Counted from the stretch's first letter, positions 9,365 through 17,596 are shown. The stretch: DNA of 64,000 nt from Streptomyces sp. WMMC940 (GCF_027460265.1 NZ_JAPZBC010000001.1:868001-932000), one strand, 5' to 3'. The notes: generated by a model not told the origin, from the letters alone. Numbers and translations are program-made.

Positions 9365-9473
9365 CCGGTGGATCGGGTGCCGCCGCCCCGCTCCGGGGCC
9401 GCGGCACCTGCGGCTACGCTGGCCCCGCACGACCTGTGCCACCCGTACGGACACCGCCGGTGAGGAGCGTCCC

Positions 9474-10517
9474 GTGCCCGATCGGAGCAGTGGGCCCAGA
9501 CCCACCCTGGAAGCCGTCGCCGCACGGGCCGGGGTCTCCCGGGCCACGGTGTCCCGCGTCGTCAACGGCGGGGCGGGGGTGCGCGCCCCGGTGGCCGACC
9601 GGGTGCGGGAAGCGGTCGCCGAGCTCGGCTACGTACCCAACCAGGCGGCCCGCAGCCTGGTCACCCGGCGGAGCGGCGCGGTCGCCGTGATCATCGCGGA
9701 GCCGGAGTTCCGGATCTTCTCCGATCCCTTCTTCGAACGCCAGGTGCGCGGCATCAGCCGTGAGCTGAGCGTCAACGACTCGCAGTTGGTGCTTCTGTGG
9801 GTCGAGCGCCCGGACGACCACGACCGGATAGCCCGCTACCTCGGCGGCGGCCACGTCGACGGCGCGCTCGCCTTCTCGCTCCACGAGAGCGACGAACTCC
9901 CCTCGGTGGTACTGGGGTCGGGGGTGCCGGCGGTCTTCGGCGGCCGCCCCGGCGGGCCCGGCGCCGGCTCCGAGCACGCCGTGCCCTACGTCGACTGCGA
10001 CAACCGGGGCGGCGCCCGTACGGCGGTGCGCCATCTCGTCGGACTCGGCCGTCGCCGGATCGCCCATATCGCCGGGCCCCGGGACCAGACGTCGGCGCTC
10101 GACCGACTCCACGGCTACCGCGACGTGCTGCCGGACGCCGAGCCGGGGCTGACCGTCCAGGGCGACTTCACTGCGCGCAGCGGGGAGCTGGCGATGGCCG
10201 CGCTGCTCGGCCCGGGTGCGGCGGCGCCGGACGCGGTGTTCGCCTCGAACGACCTGATGGCCTCGGGGGCGCTGGGGCTGCTGCGGGAGCGGGGGCTGCG
10301 GGTGCCGGAGGACGTCGCACTCGTCGGCTTCGACGACATGGCGTCGGTGGCGGAGACCACCGATCCGCCGCTGACGACGGTCCGCCAGGACATCGAGGGC
10401 AACGGTCGGCTGATGGTACGGCTGCTGATGGATCTGCTGGACGGGCGGGACACGGACGCCGCTCCCCCGGCCTCGGTGATCACACCGACCACGCTGGTAC
10501 GGCGCGCCACGGCCTGA
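9474..10517 (+). CDS. LacI/GalR-family transcriptional regulator
   Basis: These repressors bind palindromic operators as dimers or tetramers and usually respond to sugars. The N-terminal helix-turn-helix is plain (TLEAVAARAGVSRATVSRVV, residues 11-30), followed by the hinge helix (YVPNQAARSLVTRRSG). The rest resembles periplasmic sugar-binding proteins and ends in the usual VGFDD and PPLTTVRQD blocks. Length is 347 residues, normal for the family. The GTG start has GAGGAG eight bases upstream. No sugar gene is adjacent; the glycosidase pair in this window is 46 kb away, so its target cannot be assigned. Confidence 0.92.
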   Translation: MPDRSSGPRPTLEAVAARAGVSRATVSRVVNGGAGVRAPVADRVREAVAELGYVPNQAARSLVTRRSGAVAVIIAEPEFRIFSDPFFERQVRGISRELSVNDSQLVLLWVERPDDHDRIARYLGGGHVDGALAFSLHESDELPSVVLGSGVPAVFGGRPGGPGAGSEHAVPYVDCDNRGGARTAVRHLVGLGRRRIAHIAGPRDQTSALDRLHGYRDVLPDAEPGLTVQGDFTARSGELAMAALLGPGAAAPDAVFASNDLMASGALGLLRERGLRVPEDVALVGFDDMASVAETTDPPLTTVRQDIEGNGRLMVRLLMDLLDGRDTDAAPPASVITPTTLVRRATA

Positions 10518-10879
10518 GCCGTCCCGCGGCCGCGAGGGCTCGGGCACGCGCCGGCGCGGGCGTCGCGCCGCCCGGGACCTGCGTGGAAGTCCCCGCGCGA
10601 GCACCACGCGTCCCGGCGGGACACGAGTCCGGGCGGGACACGGGTCCGGCCCGGCCGTTCCGCCGCCGGCCAGGACATGGACCTCGGCGCGAGCGTCACA
10701 TTCCCCGGCGGGGCCCGAGTCCAGGGGCTGACGACCCGAGCCCGCCCCACGATGACGTCGGCCTGCCCAGGCGGACGACGCGGCACACGGGCTCGCCGGG
10801 GCGTGCGCGAATCGGGCACCGGCGCCCCGCGATCGCCCCCGCCCGGCCGGCACGCCGTCGGCCGCCCCGCGGGAGTCCG
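10518..10879. other. Gene-free interval
   Basis: I see no gene here. The only structure found is a 17-bp tandem duplication at 10615-10648. The interval separates two convergent genes (LacI and the MpaB-type gene). Confidence 0.5.
10615..10648. repeat. 17-bp tandem duplication
   Basis: GGCGGGACACGAGTCCG at 10615-10631 is followed directly by the same unit with one change (A to G) at 10632-10648. It is non-coding. Confidence 0.85.
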
Positions 10880-11797
10880 TCACCTCGCGCGCCCCGTCGG
10901 CAGCCGGCCCTCCGCCCGGGCCCGGCGACGGGCTTGTCTGGCCTGCGGCAGATAGCGCAGCCGCTCCGGAAGCAGGGGCACGACGATCCTGACCGCCCGG
11001 CCGAAACACCGCAGCCGCCGCTCCTGTTCGGCGGTCCACCGGAGCCCGATCGCCTCGCGGGCGTCCGGCGGCATCAGCCCGACGGTGAGGAAGCGCCTCA
11101 GCCGGAGGAACCGGGGCAGGATCAGCGGCCAGCACGGGCGCAGCAGCAGTCTCAGCGGGAGGGGCCCGAGGGCGGGCGGCGGCAGCCTGCGGTCGGTGGC
11201 GAGGAGTTCCCGGACGACGGCGGTGGCTTCGAGCTCGTCGGCGAGGACCTTGCGGTAGTAGGGCCAGAACTCCTCGACGGTGCCCGGCATGTCGCGGTCG
11301 CGGATACCGAGCACCCGGCCGACCCTCAGCCATTCCTCGTAGAGCCGGCGCTCCTGGGCCTCGGTGAACGGGCGGTACAGATAGCGGATCGCATGGTGGT
11401 GGACGGGGAAGCCGGTGGCGTGGACCCACGCGTAGTACTCGGGGGTGAGCGCGTGGTAGCGGCGGCCCCTGCTGTCGGTGCCCCGAATGTCCCGGTGGAG
11501 CCGGCGCAGTCGGCGACCCTCCTCCGCGGCGGCGTCCCCGCCGTACACCCACAGCTGGAGCGAGCGCAGTGAGCGCTCGCCGCGGCCCCAGGGGTCGGTG
11601 CGGAAGACGGAGTGCTCGTCGACGCCCGCGCCGACGGCCGGGTGCGCGACCTGCAGGGTGAGCGCGGCGGGGAGCATCAGCAGCCCGCGCACGTCCCCGA
11701 CGAGGGTCCACAGGACACCGCCGGGCGGCGGGGGCAGGGGGTCCGGCCCGCCCGTGCCGTCCGCCTCCCGCGTCAGGTGATCCTGCGGCCTGGTCAT
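10880..11797 (-). CDS. Oxygenase MpaB-family protein (DUF2236)
   Basis: DUF2236 proteins are haem-dependent oxygenases related to fungal MpaB and to latex-clearing Lcp. The 305-residue protein has the family order: LQVAHPAVGAGVDEHSVF near residue 48, then WVHATGFPVHHHAIRYLYRPFTEAQ, in which the histidines are candidate haem ligands. The C-terminus is strongly basic. ATG 11797 is chosen because GGGAG stands eight bases before it; a GTG at 11845 has its GGAG almost touching the start. It diverges from the sphingomyelinase gene across about 280 bases. The substrate is unknown. Confidence 0.85.
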   Translation of the reverse strand: MTRPQDHLTREADGTGGPDPLPPPPGGVLWTLVGDVRGLLMLPAALTLQVAHPAVGAGVDEHSVFRTDPWGRGERSLRSLQLWVYGGDAAAEEGRRLRRLHRDIRGTDSRGRRYHALTPEYYAWVHATGFPVHHHAIRYLYRPFTEAQERRLYEEWLRVGRVLGIRDRDMPGTVEEFWPYYRKVLADELEATAVVRELLATDRRLPPPALGPLPLRLLLRPCWPLILPRFLRLRRFLTVGLMPPDAREAIGLRWTAEQERRLRCFGRAVRIVVPLLPERLRYLPQARQARRRARAEGRLPTGRAR

Positions 11798-11944
11798 CGG
11801 TGTGCTCCCGGAGGCCGGCGGGCGCGGTGCGACGCGCTCTCTCACACCTCCAGTATGCGATCACGGCCGGACGAGCGGGCAGCGAGAGGCCGATCCGTCC
11901 CGGGAAGTCCCCTTGAAGAATCCCGGAACGCGACTTGTCCGTAA

Positions 11945-11960
11945 ACGTTCCCAGGAACGT
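11945..11960. promoter_or_regulatory. Palindrome in a divergent promoter region
   Basis: ACGTTCC and GGAACGT form a perfect 7-bp inverted repeat with a 2-base centre, between the MpaB-type gene and the sphingomyelinase gene. It has the size of a dimeric repressor site; the cognate protein is unknown. Confidence 0.45.
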
Positions 11961-11979
11961 GGAACTCCGGCAAGAAACC

Positions 11980-12012
11980 CGGCACCTGACGGTTACCCGA
12001 AGGTAACTGCCG
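11980..12012 (+). promoter_or_regulatory. Possible PHO-box-like triple 11-bp repeat
   Basis: Three consecutive 11-base units start CGGCACC, GGTTACC and GGTAACT. Streptomyces PhoP sites are direct repeats of 11 bases based on GTTCACC; the units match 4, 5 and 4 of 7 positions. The middle also contains the inverted repeat GTTACC-CGAA-GGTAAC (11992-12007). Phosphate control of a phosphodiesterase would make sense, but the match is weak. Confidence 0.3.
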
Positions 12013-12037
12013 CTGCTTTGATGTGCGCGCCGGTATC

Positions 12038-12064
12038 ACCCCCACCCCCACCCCCACCCCCACC
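12038..12064 (+). repeat. ACCCCC hexamer tract before the sphingomyelinase start
   Basis: Four perfect ACCCCC hexamers (12038-12061) plus ACC lie 17 bases before the start codon. The opposite strand has four GGGGG runs, which could form a G-quadruplex. Confidence 0.9.
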
Positions 12065-12080
12065 AGAATCGGGAGTTCCA

Positions 12081-13082
12081 GTGCCGCAATCCGTGCTCCG
12101 CCGCGCGTCCGGCGCAGCCCTCTCCACGGCGGTCGCCGCCGCTGCCCTGGCGGTCGCCGCGCCGTCGGCGTCCGCCTCCCCCGCCGGGCAGACCGCCGTG
12201 GCGACGCCCTCGCTGAGAGTCCTGACGTACAACGTCTTCCTCTTCAGCAGGACCCTGTACCCCAACTGGGGCCAGGACCACCGGGCCGCCGAGATCCCCA
12301 AGGCCCCGTACTTCCAGGGCAACGACGTCGTCGTGCTCCAGGAGGCGTTCGACAACTCCTCGTCCGAAGCGCTGCAGCGCAACGCCCGCGCCCAGTACCC
12401 GTACCAGACCCCCGTGATGGGCCGCAGCAAGAGCGGCTGGGACGCGACGGGCGGCGCGTACTCGGCGACGGTGCCGGAGGACGGCGGGGTCACGGTCCTC
12501 AGCAAGTGGCCCATCGTGCGCAAGGAGCAGTACGTCTACAAGGACGCCTGCGGCTCCGACTGGTGGTCCAACAAGGGCTTCGTGTACGCGGTCCTGGATG
12601 TGAAGGGCAGCCGGGTGCACGTGGTGGGGACCCATGCGCAGTCGACCGACCCGGGCTGCGCGGCGGGCGAGGCGGCGCGGATGCGCAGCCGCCAGTTCAA
12701 GGCGCTCGACGCGTTCCTCGACGCCAAGAACATCCCGGCCTCCGAGCAGGTGCTGGTGGCGGGCGACTTCAACGTCGACTCGCGCACCCCCGAGTACGCG
12801 ACCATGCTGGCGGACGGTGGGCTCGCCGACGCGGACAGCCGCACCGGGCACGCGTACTCCTTCGACCCCCAGGACAACTCGATCGCGGCCGACCGCTATC
12901 CGGGCGAGCCGCGCGAGGATCTCGACCACGTCCTGCACCGGGCGGGGCACGTCCGCCCGGCCGGCTGGCGGAACGACGTGGTCAAGGAGCAGAGCGCGCC
13001 CTGGACGGTCACCAGCTGGGGCACCGACTACACCTACACCAACCTCTCGGACCACTACCCGGTCGCCGCCTTCGGGCAGTAG
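12081..13082 (+). CDS. Secreted sphingomyelin phosphodiesterase (EEP family)
   Basis: Bacterial neutral sphingomyelinases cleave sphingomyelin to ceramide and phosphocholine with magnesium. The 333-residue precursor has an N-terminal signal peptide (cleavage near residue 33) and a complete exonuclease/endonuclease/phosphatase fold. Visible motifs are LTYNVFLF (metal-binding Asn), VVLQEAFDN (Glu), VVGTHAQS (His), VAGDFNVDS (Asp, Asn) and the terminal LSDHYPVAA (Asp, His catalytic pair). GTG 12081 is supported by GGGAG five bases upstream and by the signal peptide; an in-frame ATG at 12021 would place the hexamer tract inside the protein as a Pro run. Other phospholipids are possible substrates. 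Confidence 0.9.
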   Translation: MPQSVLRRASGAALSTAVAAAALAVAAPSASASPAGQTAVATPSLRVLTYNVFLFSRTLYPNWGQDHRAAEIPKAPYFQGNDVVVLQEAFDNSSSEALQRNARAQYPYQTPVMGRSKSGWDATGGAYSATVPEDGGVTVLSKWPIVRKEQYVYKDACGSDWWSNKGFVYAVLDVKGSRVHVVGTHAQSTDPGCAAGEAARMRSRQFKALDAFLDAKNIPASEQVLVAGDFNVDSRTPEYATMLADGGLADADSRTGHAYSFDPQDNSIAADRYPGEPREDLDHVLHRAGHVRPAGWRNDVVKEQSAPWTVTSWGTDYTYTNLSDHYPVAAFGQ

Positions 13083-13174
13083 CCGACAAGGCGTAGCCGC
13101 AAGGCTTGTGCAGCTGGTCGGGGGCCGCTCTTCGGCAGTGGCTGCAGCCCTTTCCGGCTGTCATGGTGGTGTCC

Positions 13175-14242
13175 ATGACGGGTCAGGGGCACACGCACGG
13201 GCACACGGAGGACCACACGGCCGGCCGTCCCGGCGTGCCCGCGGGCGGCCGCGGGCACGCACACGGGCACGGGCAGGGCCATGGCCACGGCCGTGGACAC
13301 CATCACCATCACGGCGAGCGCATCGACGCGGCACTCGAAGGCTCGGCCGAAGGGTTGCGCACACTCTGGTTCTCCTTCGCCGTCCTGGCCGCGACCACCG
13401 CCGTCCAGGCGGTCATCGCGGCGCTGTCGGGGTCGGTCGCGCTGCTGGGCGACACCGTCCACAACGCGACCGACGCGCTCACCGCGCTGCCGCTCGCCCT
13501 GGCCTTCGTACTGGGCCGGCGCGCCGCGACGCGGCGCTACACCTACGGCTTCGGCCGCGCCGAGGACCTGGCGGGAGTCCTGGTCGTCCTGGTGATCGCC
13601 GCCTCCGCCGCCTTCGCCGGGTACGAGGCGGTCCGGCGGCTGCTGGACCCCCAGGACATCACCCACCTACCGGCGGTGGCAGCGGCCGGGCTCGTGGGGT
13701 TCGCGGGCAACGAGTGGGTGGCGAGGGCGCGCATCCGTACGGGGCGCCGCATCGGCTCCGCCGCGCTCGTCGCGGACGGACTGCACGCCCGCACCGACGG
13801 ATTCACCTCCCTCGCCGTGCTGCTCGGCGCCGGCGGCGCGGCACTGGGCTGGCGGTACGCGGACCCCCTCGTCGGCCTCGTCATCACCGGGGCGATCCTC
13901 CTCGTACTGCGTGGCGCGGCCCGCGAGATCTGGCACCGTCTGATGGACGCCGTGGATCCGGCCCTGGTCGACACGGCCGAGCACGCACTCGCGGATGTGG
14001 AAGGCGTACGGGCCGTGGGGGCCGTGCGGATGCGGTGGATCGGGCACACGCTTCGCGCGGAGACGTCGCTCGAGGTCGACCCGGGGCTCACGGTCGTAGA
14101 GGCCCACGCCGTGGCCGTCGCCGCCGAACACGCACTGCTCCACGCGGTGCCCCGGCTGGCGGGTGCGACCGTGCACATCGACCACGCGGGCACGGCCGGC
14201 CAGGACCCGCACGCCGCGCTCGACCACCACTTCGCCCGGTGA
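13175..14242 (+). CDS. Cation diffusion facilitator (zinc/cobalt-type) efflux transporter
   Basis: CDF proteins export divalent metals in exchange for protons. The 355-residue protein begins with about 45 residues very rich in His (HTHGHTEDH, HAHGHGQGHGHGRGHHHHH), a metal-collecting region. Six hydrophobic segments follow. The transport-site pairs are visible in helix 2 (GDTVHNATDA) and helix 5 (VADGLHARTDG), each giving His and Asp. A cytoplasmic ferredoxin-like domain closes the protein and has its own HIDHAG. The start is uncertain: ATG 13163 and 13175 are both in frame with weak ribosome sites. Zinc is the likeliest metal given the HD-HD site. Confidence 0.9.
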   Translation: MTGQGHTHGHTEDHTAGRPGVPAGGRGHAHGHGQGHGHGRGHHHHHGERIDAALEGSAEGLRTLWFSFAVLAATTAVQAVIAALSGSVALLGDTVHNATDALTALPLALAFVLGRRAATRRYTYGFGRAEDLAGVLVVLVIAASAAFAGYEAVRRLLDPQDITHLPAVAAAGLVGFAGNEWVARARIRTGRRIGSAALVADGLHARTDGFTSLAVLLGAGGAALGWRYADPLVGLVITGAILLVLRGAAREIWHRLMDAVDPALVDTAEHALADVEGVRAVGAVRMRWIGHTLRAETSLEVDPGLTVVEAHAVAVAAEHALLHAVPRLAGATVHIDHAGTAGQDPHAALDHHFAR

Positions 14243-14280
14243 GCGCCCGGTTCGGCCGCGTGACTGCCCGGTGGCGTGAA

Positions 14281-14314
14281 CGCTCCACCCCGGTGGCCGC
14301 TCCACCCCGGTGAC
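14281..14314. repeat. 17-bp tandem duplication
   Basis: CGCTCCACCCCGGTGGC (14281-14297) is followed at once by a copy with one change (14298-14314), 39 bases after the CDF gene. Confidence 0.85.
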
Positions 14315-14366
14315 CGTCCGACGCCGGTGGTGCGGTGGCGGTGCCTCACCCGGCGCCTGCACGCTC

Positions 14367-14903
14367 CTACCGGTACCAGGCTGCGGCGCTCCAGGCGTAC
14401 AGCGCGATGGTCGCGGCCACACAGGCGAGGACCACCCAGGAGCCGAAGCCCGTGTGCCGTACGGGGCGCCGTCCGGTGCGCGGAGTCCGCCCGCGACCGG
14501 AGCGTGCGGACCGGGCCGGACGGGCCGGCCGCTGAGCGCCCCCGGAACGCACGGAGAAGCGCCCGACCCGCGCTGGGGGCGCGAGGGCCGGGGCAGTCAC
14601 GCCCGGCGAAGGGTCCGCGGCGGCCTCGGCGAGCAGCCGGCGGCAGACGGCGGCCAGTTCGGCCGTACCGGCCTTGACGTGCATCACCGCCTCCGAGCGC
14701 GCGGGAGCCGTCGTACCGCCGTCGAGTATGCGGCCGGCGCGCAGCAGGATCTCGTCGCGGCCGCCGCTCGGCGCCAGGCTGATCCAGCGCCTGACGTGCT
14801 CGCCCCGGATGACCACGCCTCCCGCGTGGTCCCGGTACACGGTGTGCTCACGCCACAGGACGTCCGCCAACTCTGCGGCGGTCTCCCTCAGTTGCGCACT
14901 CAC
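14367..14903 (-). CDS. Conserved hypothetical protein with C-terminal membrane anchor
   Basis: I do not recognise a family. The 178-residue protein has a soluble N-terminal part (SAQLRETAAELADVLWREHTVY), a central low-complexity stretch rich in Arg, Pro and Ala, and a single C-terminal hydrophobic helix (SWVVLACVAATIALYAWSAAAW), which suggests a tail-anchored protein facing the cytoplasm. GTG 14903 is preferred because GGGAG lies just upstream; the frame also allows 14942. It converges with the CDF gene and lies just downstream of the broken macrodomain gene. Confidence 0.65.
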   Translation of the reverse strand: MSAQLRETAAELADVLWREHTVYRDHAGGVVIRGEHVRRWISLAPSGGRDEILLRAGRILDGGTTAPARSEAVMHVKAGTAELAAVCRRLLAEAAADPSPGVTAPALAPPARVGRFSVRSGGAQRPARPARSARSGRGRTPRTGRRPVRHTGFGSWVVLACVAATIALYAWSAAAWYR

Positions 14904-14954
14904 GCTCTCCCCCGCTCTGCCGTGCGCCGCTCGAACAAGCACCGCACTCTAGCG

Positions 14955-15342
14955 TCAGGCGCGGACCGAGCCGCGCGCGGGCTCCTCGCCGTGGTCGTAC
15001 ACCGTCACCGGTATGCCCTGCTCGACGAGCCGGGCCCACACCAGCGGCTCCACCCGGGACCAGGTGCCGCCCGCCGGCCCGCAACCGAGCCTCGGCATGT
15101 GGACGGAGGCTCCGAGCTCTGCGGCCCTCGCGGCGACCTCGCCGAGCACCCTGTCGACGGCCTCGTACCGCACGGGCACCCCCTTGCCGCCCGTGCGCGT
15201 CCCCCGCTGGCCCACCATGTTCGCCACCCACACGTACGGCCCGACACGCACGAACTGGACCGCGCCGAGACAGAAGTCGGAGCTTGACGCCCTTGCCCTG
15301 CGGCGCGGTGGCGTCCCCCCGTACGTAAGTGATCCCCGCCAT
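14955..15342 (-). pseudogene. Macrodomain (ADP-ribose-binding) gene with internal deletion and frameshift
   Basis: The gene starts normally at ATG 15342 with MAGITYVRGDATAPQGKGVK, the ADP-ribose-binding start of small Streptomyces macrodomain proteins. At about 15278-15286 the frame changes, and the C-terminal half continues in another frame: SDFCLGAVQFVRVGPYVWV, ANMVGQRGTRTGGKGVPVRY and HMPRLGCGPAGGTWSRVEPL. Intact relatives have roughly 35-40 residues between these parts (the INAAN-like and glycine-rich segment). About 110 bases therefore seem deleted, leaving both a gap and a frameshift. The product would be non-functional. Confidence 0.8.
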
Positions 15343-15375
15343 GCCACCACGCTACGAGGCGCCTCTGACAATCGG

Positions 15376-15391
15376 CCCGGGATCACCCGGG
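15376..15391. promoter_or_regulatory. CCCGGG inverted repeat in a divergent promoter region
   Basis: CCCGGG at 15376-15381 and 15386-15391, with ATCA between them, form a perfect inverted repeat just upstream of the putative merR promoter. Confidence 0.35.
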
Positions 15392-15392
15392 T

Positions 15393-15420
15393 TTCACAAC
15401 TCTGGTGAGACAGCAATACT
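15393..15420 (+). promoter_or_regulatory. Putative promoter of the MerR gene
   Basis: TTCACA (15393-15398) and AATACT (15415-15420) are separated by 16 bases. The start codon follows 40 bases after the -10 box. Confidence 0.4.
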
Positions 15421-15459
15421 GTTGCATCGGACCGGCGCATGCAGGGAGCGAGGAATACG

Positions 15460-16212
15460 ATGGCGACCGAAAACGAGGGGCCGACGCTGACCGTCGACGA
15501 GCTGGCCGCCCGTGCGGGCGTCACCGTCCGCACCATTCGGTTCTACAGCACCCGCGGTCTGCTGCCGCCGCCGCAGATCGGCCCGCGCCGCGTCGGCCAC
15601 TACGGCACGGAGCACCTCTCCCGGCTGGCCCTGATCGAGGAACTGCAGCACCAGGGAATGACCCTCGCGGCCATCGAACGCTACCTGGAACAGCTGCCGC
15701 CGGGGCTGAGCGCGCAGGATCTGGCGATCCACCGGGCCCTGGTGGCCTCCTGGGCGCCCGAGTCGGCCGAGGAGACCGGTCTGGAGGAGCTGGTACGCCG
15801 GGCCGGGCGGCCGCTGTCGGAGCAGGACGTCGACCGGCTCGCGGCCATGGGCGTGCTGGACCGCACCGCCGCGCCGGACGTGTTCCGGCTCGACGGCGGG
15901 CTGCTGCGCCTCGGTGTCGAGCTGCTCGACGTCCCGATCGCCCACGAGACGATCCTCGCCTCCCGCACGGTCCTGCTGGAGCACGCCCGCGCCGCCGCCC
16001 AGGAGCTGACCAGACTGTTCCGCGACGAGGTGTGGGGCCCCTACCGCGAGCAGCAGTCCGATCCGGACCATGTCGCCGCGATGAAGTCGCTCTCGGCCCA
16101 TATGCAGCCGATGGTGATCCAGGCCCTGGTGACGGCCTTCCAGCGGTCGCTGCGGGAGGAACTCCGCGCGGCGTTCGGAACCGGCGGGGACACACCCGCC
16201 CGGCCCGAGTAG
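15460..16212 (+). CDS. MerR-family transcriptional regulator
   Basis: The N-terminal winged helix is typical (TVDELAARAGVTVRTIRFYSTRGLLPPPQ, near residues 9-37), followed by the conserved GHYGTEHLSRLALIEELQHQGMTL segment. The 250-residue protein has no cysteine pattern like that of metal-sensing members and a long C-terminal effector domain of about 160 residues, so a small-molecule or acyl-CoA signal is more likely. ATG 15460 has GAGG seven bases upstream; an in-frame ATG at 15439 has none. The nearest large operon is the beta-oxidation cluster about 1.8 kb downstream on the other strand, but a link is unproven. Confidence 0.88.
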   Translation: MATENEGPTLTVDELAARAGVTVRTIRFYSTRGLLPPPQIGPRRVGHYGTEHLSRLALIEELQHQGMTLAAIERYLEQLPPGLSAQDLAIHRALVASWAPESAEETGLEELVRRAGRPLSEQDVDRLAAMGVLDRTAAPDVFRLDGGLLRLGVELLDVPIAHETILASRTVLLEHARAAAQELTRLFRDEVWGPYREQQSDPDHVAAMKSLSAHMQPMVIQALVTAFQRSLREELRAAFGTGGDTPARPE

Positions 16213-16253
16213 GGCCGGGACCGGGCGGGGCCTCCTCTGCGGGCAGACACCCT

Positions 16254-16280
16254 GGTGCCGGGGATCGGTGGGACGGCACC
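16254..16280. terminator. Hairpin after the MerR gene
   Basis: GGTGCCG (16254-16260) pairs with CGGCACC (16274-16280) over a 13-base loop, 42 bases after the stop codon. Confidence 0.5.
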
Positions 16281-16404
16281 GCGCGGCGCCTCCGACCCGT
16301 ACCGCTCGGTGCGGGCGGGCGGTGACGGCCGGGGGCAATGGGAGCCGTCCATGTCATGACCGCCCGCCGCCAGGGCCCGCCCTTGGGGCCGGCGGCCATG
16401 AGAC

Positions 16405-16435
16405 CCGCCGAGGTGCCACACCGGCGCCTCGGCGG
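16405..16435. terminator. Strong hairpin terminator
   Basis: CCGCCGAGG-T-GCC pairs with GGC-G-CCTCGGCGG around an ACACC loop, a 13-bp stem with one T-G wobble. It lies 52 bases past the end of the proline-rich gene on the minus strand. Confidence 0.75.
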
Positions 16436-16486
16436 AGCCGATCCGGGGGACCTGCCGCAGTGGTCCTCGTCGTGACGCGCCGCCGC

Positions 16487-17596
16487 TCATCCGGGCGACG
16501 GGGTGCCGACTACCTTCCTCGTCGCGTCCGCCAGTTCTTCGCTCTGGGGCCGCACGGCCTCGGTGAGTTCTCGACGCACCTCCGGCGGTGTGTCGGGATT
16601 CTCGATCTTCGCCAGGGTCCGGGCCAGCGGCTGCACGGCCCTGGTGAGCTCCTCGCGTTGCTCCGGTGACGTCTTGGGGTCCTCGATCAGCCGCAGCGTG
16701 ACGGTCAACTGCAGGACACTCGTCGTGTACGCCGCCCGCTGCCCCGGCGGCGTCTTCTCGATGATCCGCAACGAACTGGTCAACGGCCGCACCACACTCA
16801 GCAGCGCCGCACGCTCCTTCGGCGACGTCTTGGGGTCCTCGATCAGCCGCAGCGTGACGGTCAACTGCCGGGCACACGCCGTGTACGCCGCCCGCTGCCC
16901 CGGCGGCGTCTTCTCGATGATCCGCAACGAACTGGTCAACGGCCGCACCACACTCAGCAGCGCCGCACGCTCCTTCGGCGACGTCTTGGGGTCCTCGATC
17001 AGCCGCAGCGTGACGGTCAGCTGCTGCACGCTCTTGGCGAGCACGGCCCGATCATGCACCGGCGTCTTCGGGTCTTCGAGCATCCGCAGCGTCGACGGCA
17101 GCTGGTCCACGGTCTCCCCCAGCTCCGGAGGAACGTCCTGCCGCTTCGTCAGCTCAGCCACGTCATCCTTGAGTTGCGGTGTCAGCCGCTGCAGTTCTTC
17201 CTTCTGTTCCGCCGGACCCTCGGTATCCTGCGTGGGCTCCTGCGGCGGGGGCGGCGACTGGTCCTGCGGCGGACGAGGAGACTGGTCCTGTGGCTGGGGT
17301 GTCTGCTGGTCCGGCGGGGGCTCGGGAGGCGGAGGTGGGGGCTCCGGAGGCGGAGGAGGAGGCTCGGGAGGCGGAGGAGGAGGCTCCGGAGGCGGAGGAG
17401 GAGGCTCCGGAGGCGGAGGAGGAGGCTCGGGAGGCGGAGGAGGAGGCTCCGGCTGAGCCCGCGCCTCGGCCGGCCCCTGGGAAAGGGCCGGGGACGCCGT
17501 CGCAGCGCCGGTCACGCCCGCCGGTACGGCGAGCACCGTTGCCAGACAGGTGGCGCCGACGAAGCGGCAGATGCGTCGGCGGGCGGTTTCGGCCAT
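16487..17596 (-). CDS. Secreted proline-rich, helical-repeat protein of unknown function
   Basis: The 369-residue precursor has a signal peptide (RRRICRFVGATCLATVLAVPA), then six EPPPPPP heptads, a Pro/Gln stretch, and about eight leucine-rich half-repeats of 25-27 residues. The half-repeats alternate QLTVTLRLIEDPKTSPKER and PLTSSLRIIEKTPPGQRAAYT. Two 52-residue units are nearly identical, which shows recent duplication. There is no LPXTG motif and no C-terminal helix, so it is probably released or bound to the wall by its Pro arm. The predicted secondary structure is helical. Nothing identifies a ligand. ATG 17596 follows GGAG by five bases. It ends before a strong hairpin. Confidence 0.75.
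   Translation of the reverse strand: MAETARRRICRFVGATCLATVLAVPAGVTGAATASPALSQGPAEARAQPEPPPPPPEPPPPPPEPPPPPPEPPPPPPEPPPPPPEPPPPPPEPPPDQQTPQPQDQSPRPPQDQSPPPPQEPTQDTEGPAEQKEELQRLTPQLKDDVAELTKRQDVPPELGETVDQLPSTLRMLEDPKTPVHDRAVLAKSVQQLTVTLRLIEDPKTSPKERAALLSVVRPLTSSLRIIEKTPPGQRAAYTACARQLTVTLRLIEDPKTSPKERAALLSVVRPLTSSLRIIEKTPPGQRAAYTTSVLQLTVTLRLIEDPKTSPEQREELTRAVQPLARTLAKIENPDTPPEVRRELTEAVRPQSEELADATRKVVGTPSPG
16668..16979. repeat. Two nearly identical 156-bp tandem coding repeats
   Basis: Units 16668-16823 and 16824-16979 differ at only a few bases (in the GCAGGACACTCGT region), and a third, more diverged copy starts at 16980. Each encodes 52 residues of the secreted repeat protein. Confidence 0.9.
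17323..17451. repeat. 21-bp coding repeat encoding EPPPPPP heptads
   Basis: Six copies of a 21-base unit based on GGCTCCGGAGGCGGAGGAGG encode the proline heptads on the minus strand. The plus strand is a purine-rich run. Confidence 0.85.

Noticed and set aside
9414..11864. An 816-codon minus-strand frame
   Set aside because: It overlaps the LacI gene in antisense and the MpaB-type gene out of frame, and its composition is Arg/Pro/Ala noise.
17323..17451. Regulatory purine-rich triplex tract
   Set aside because: The GGAGGC run is explained by coding of proline heptads on the other strand.
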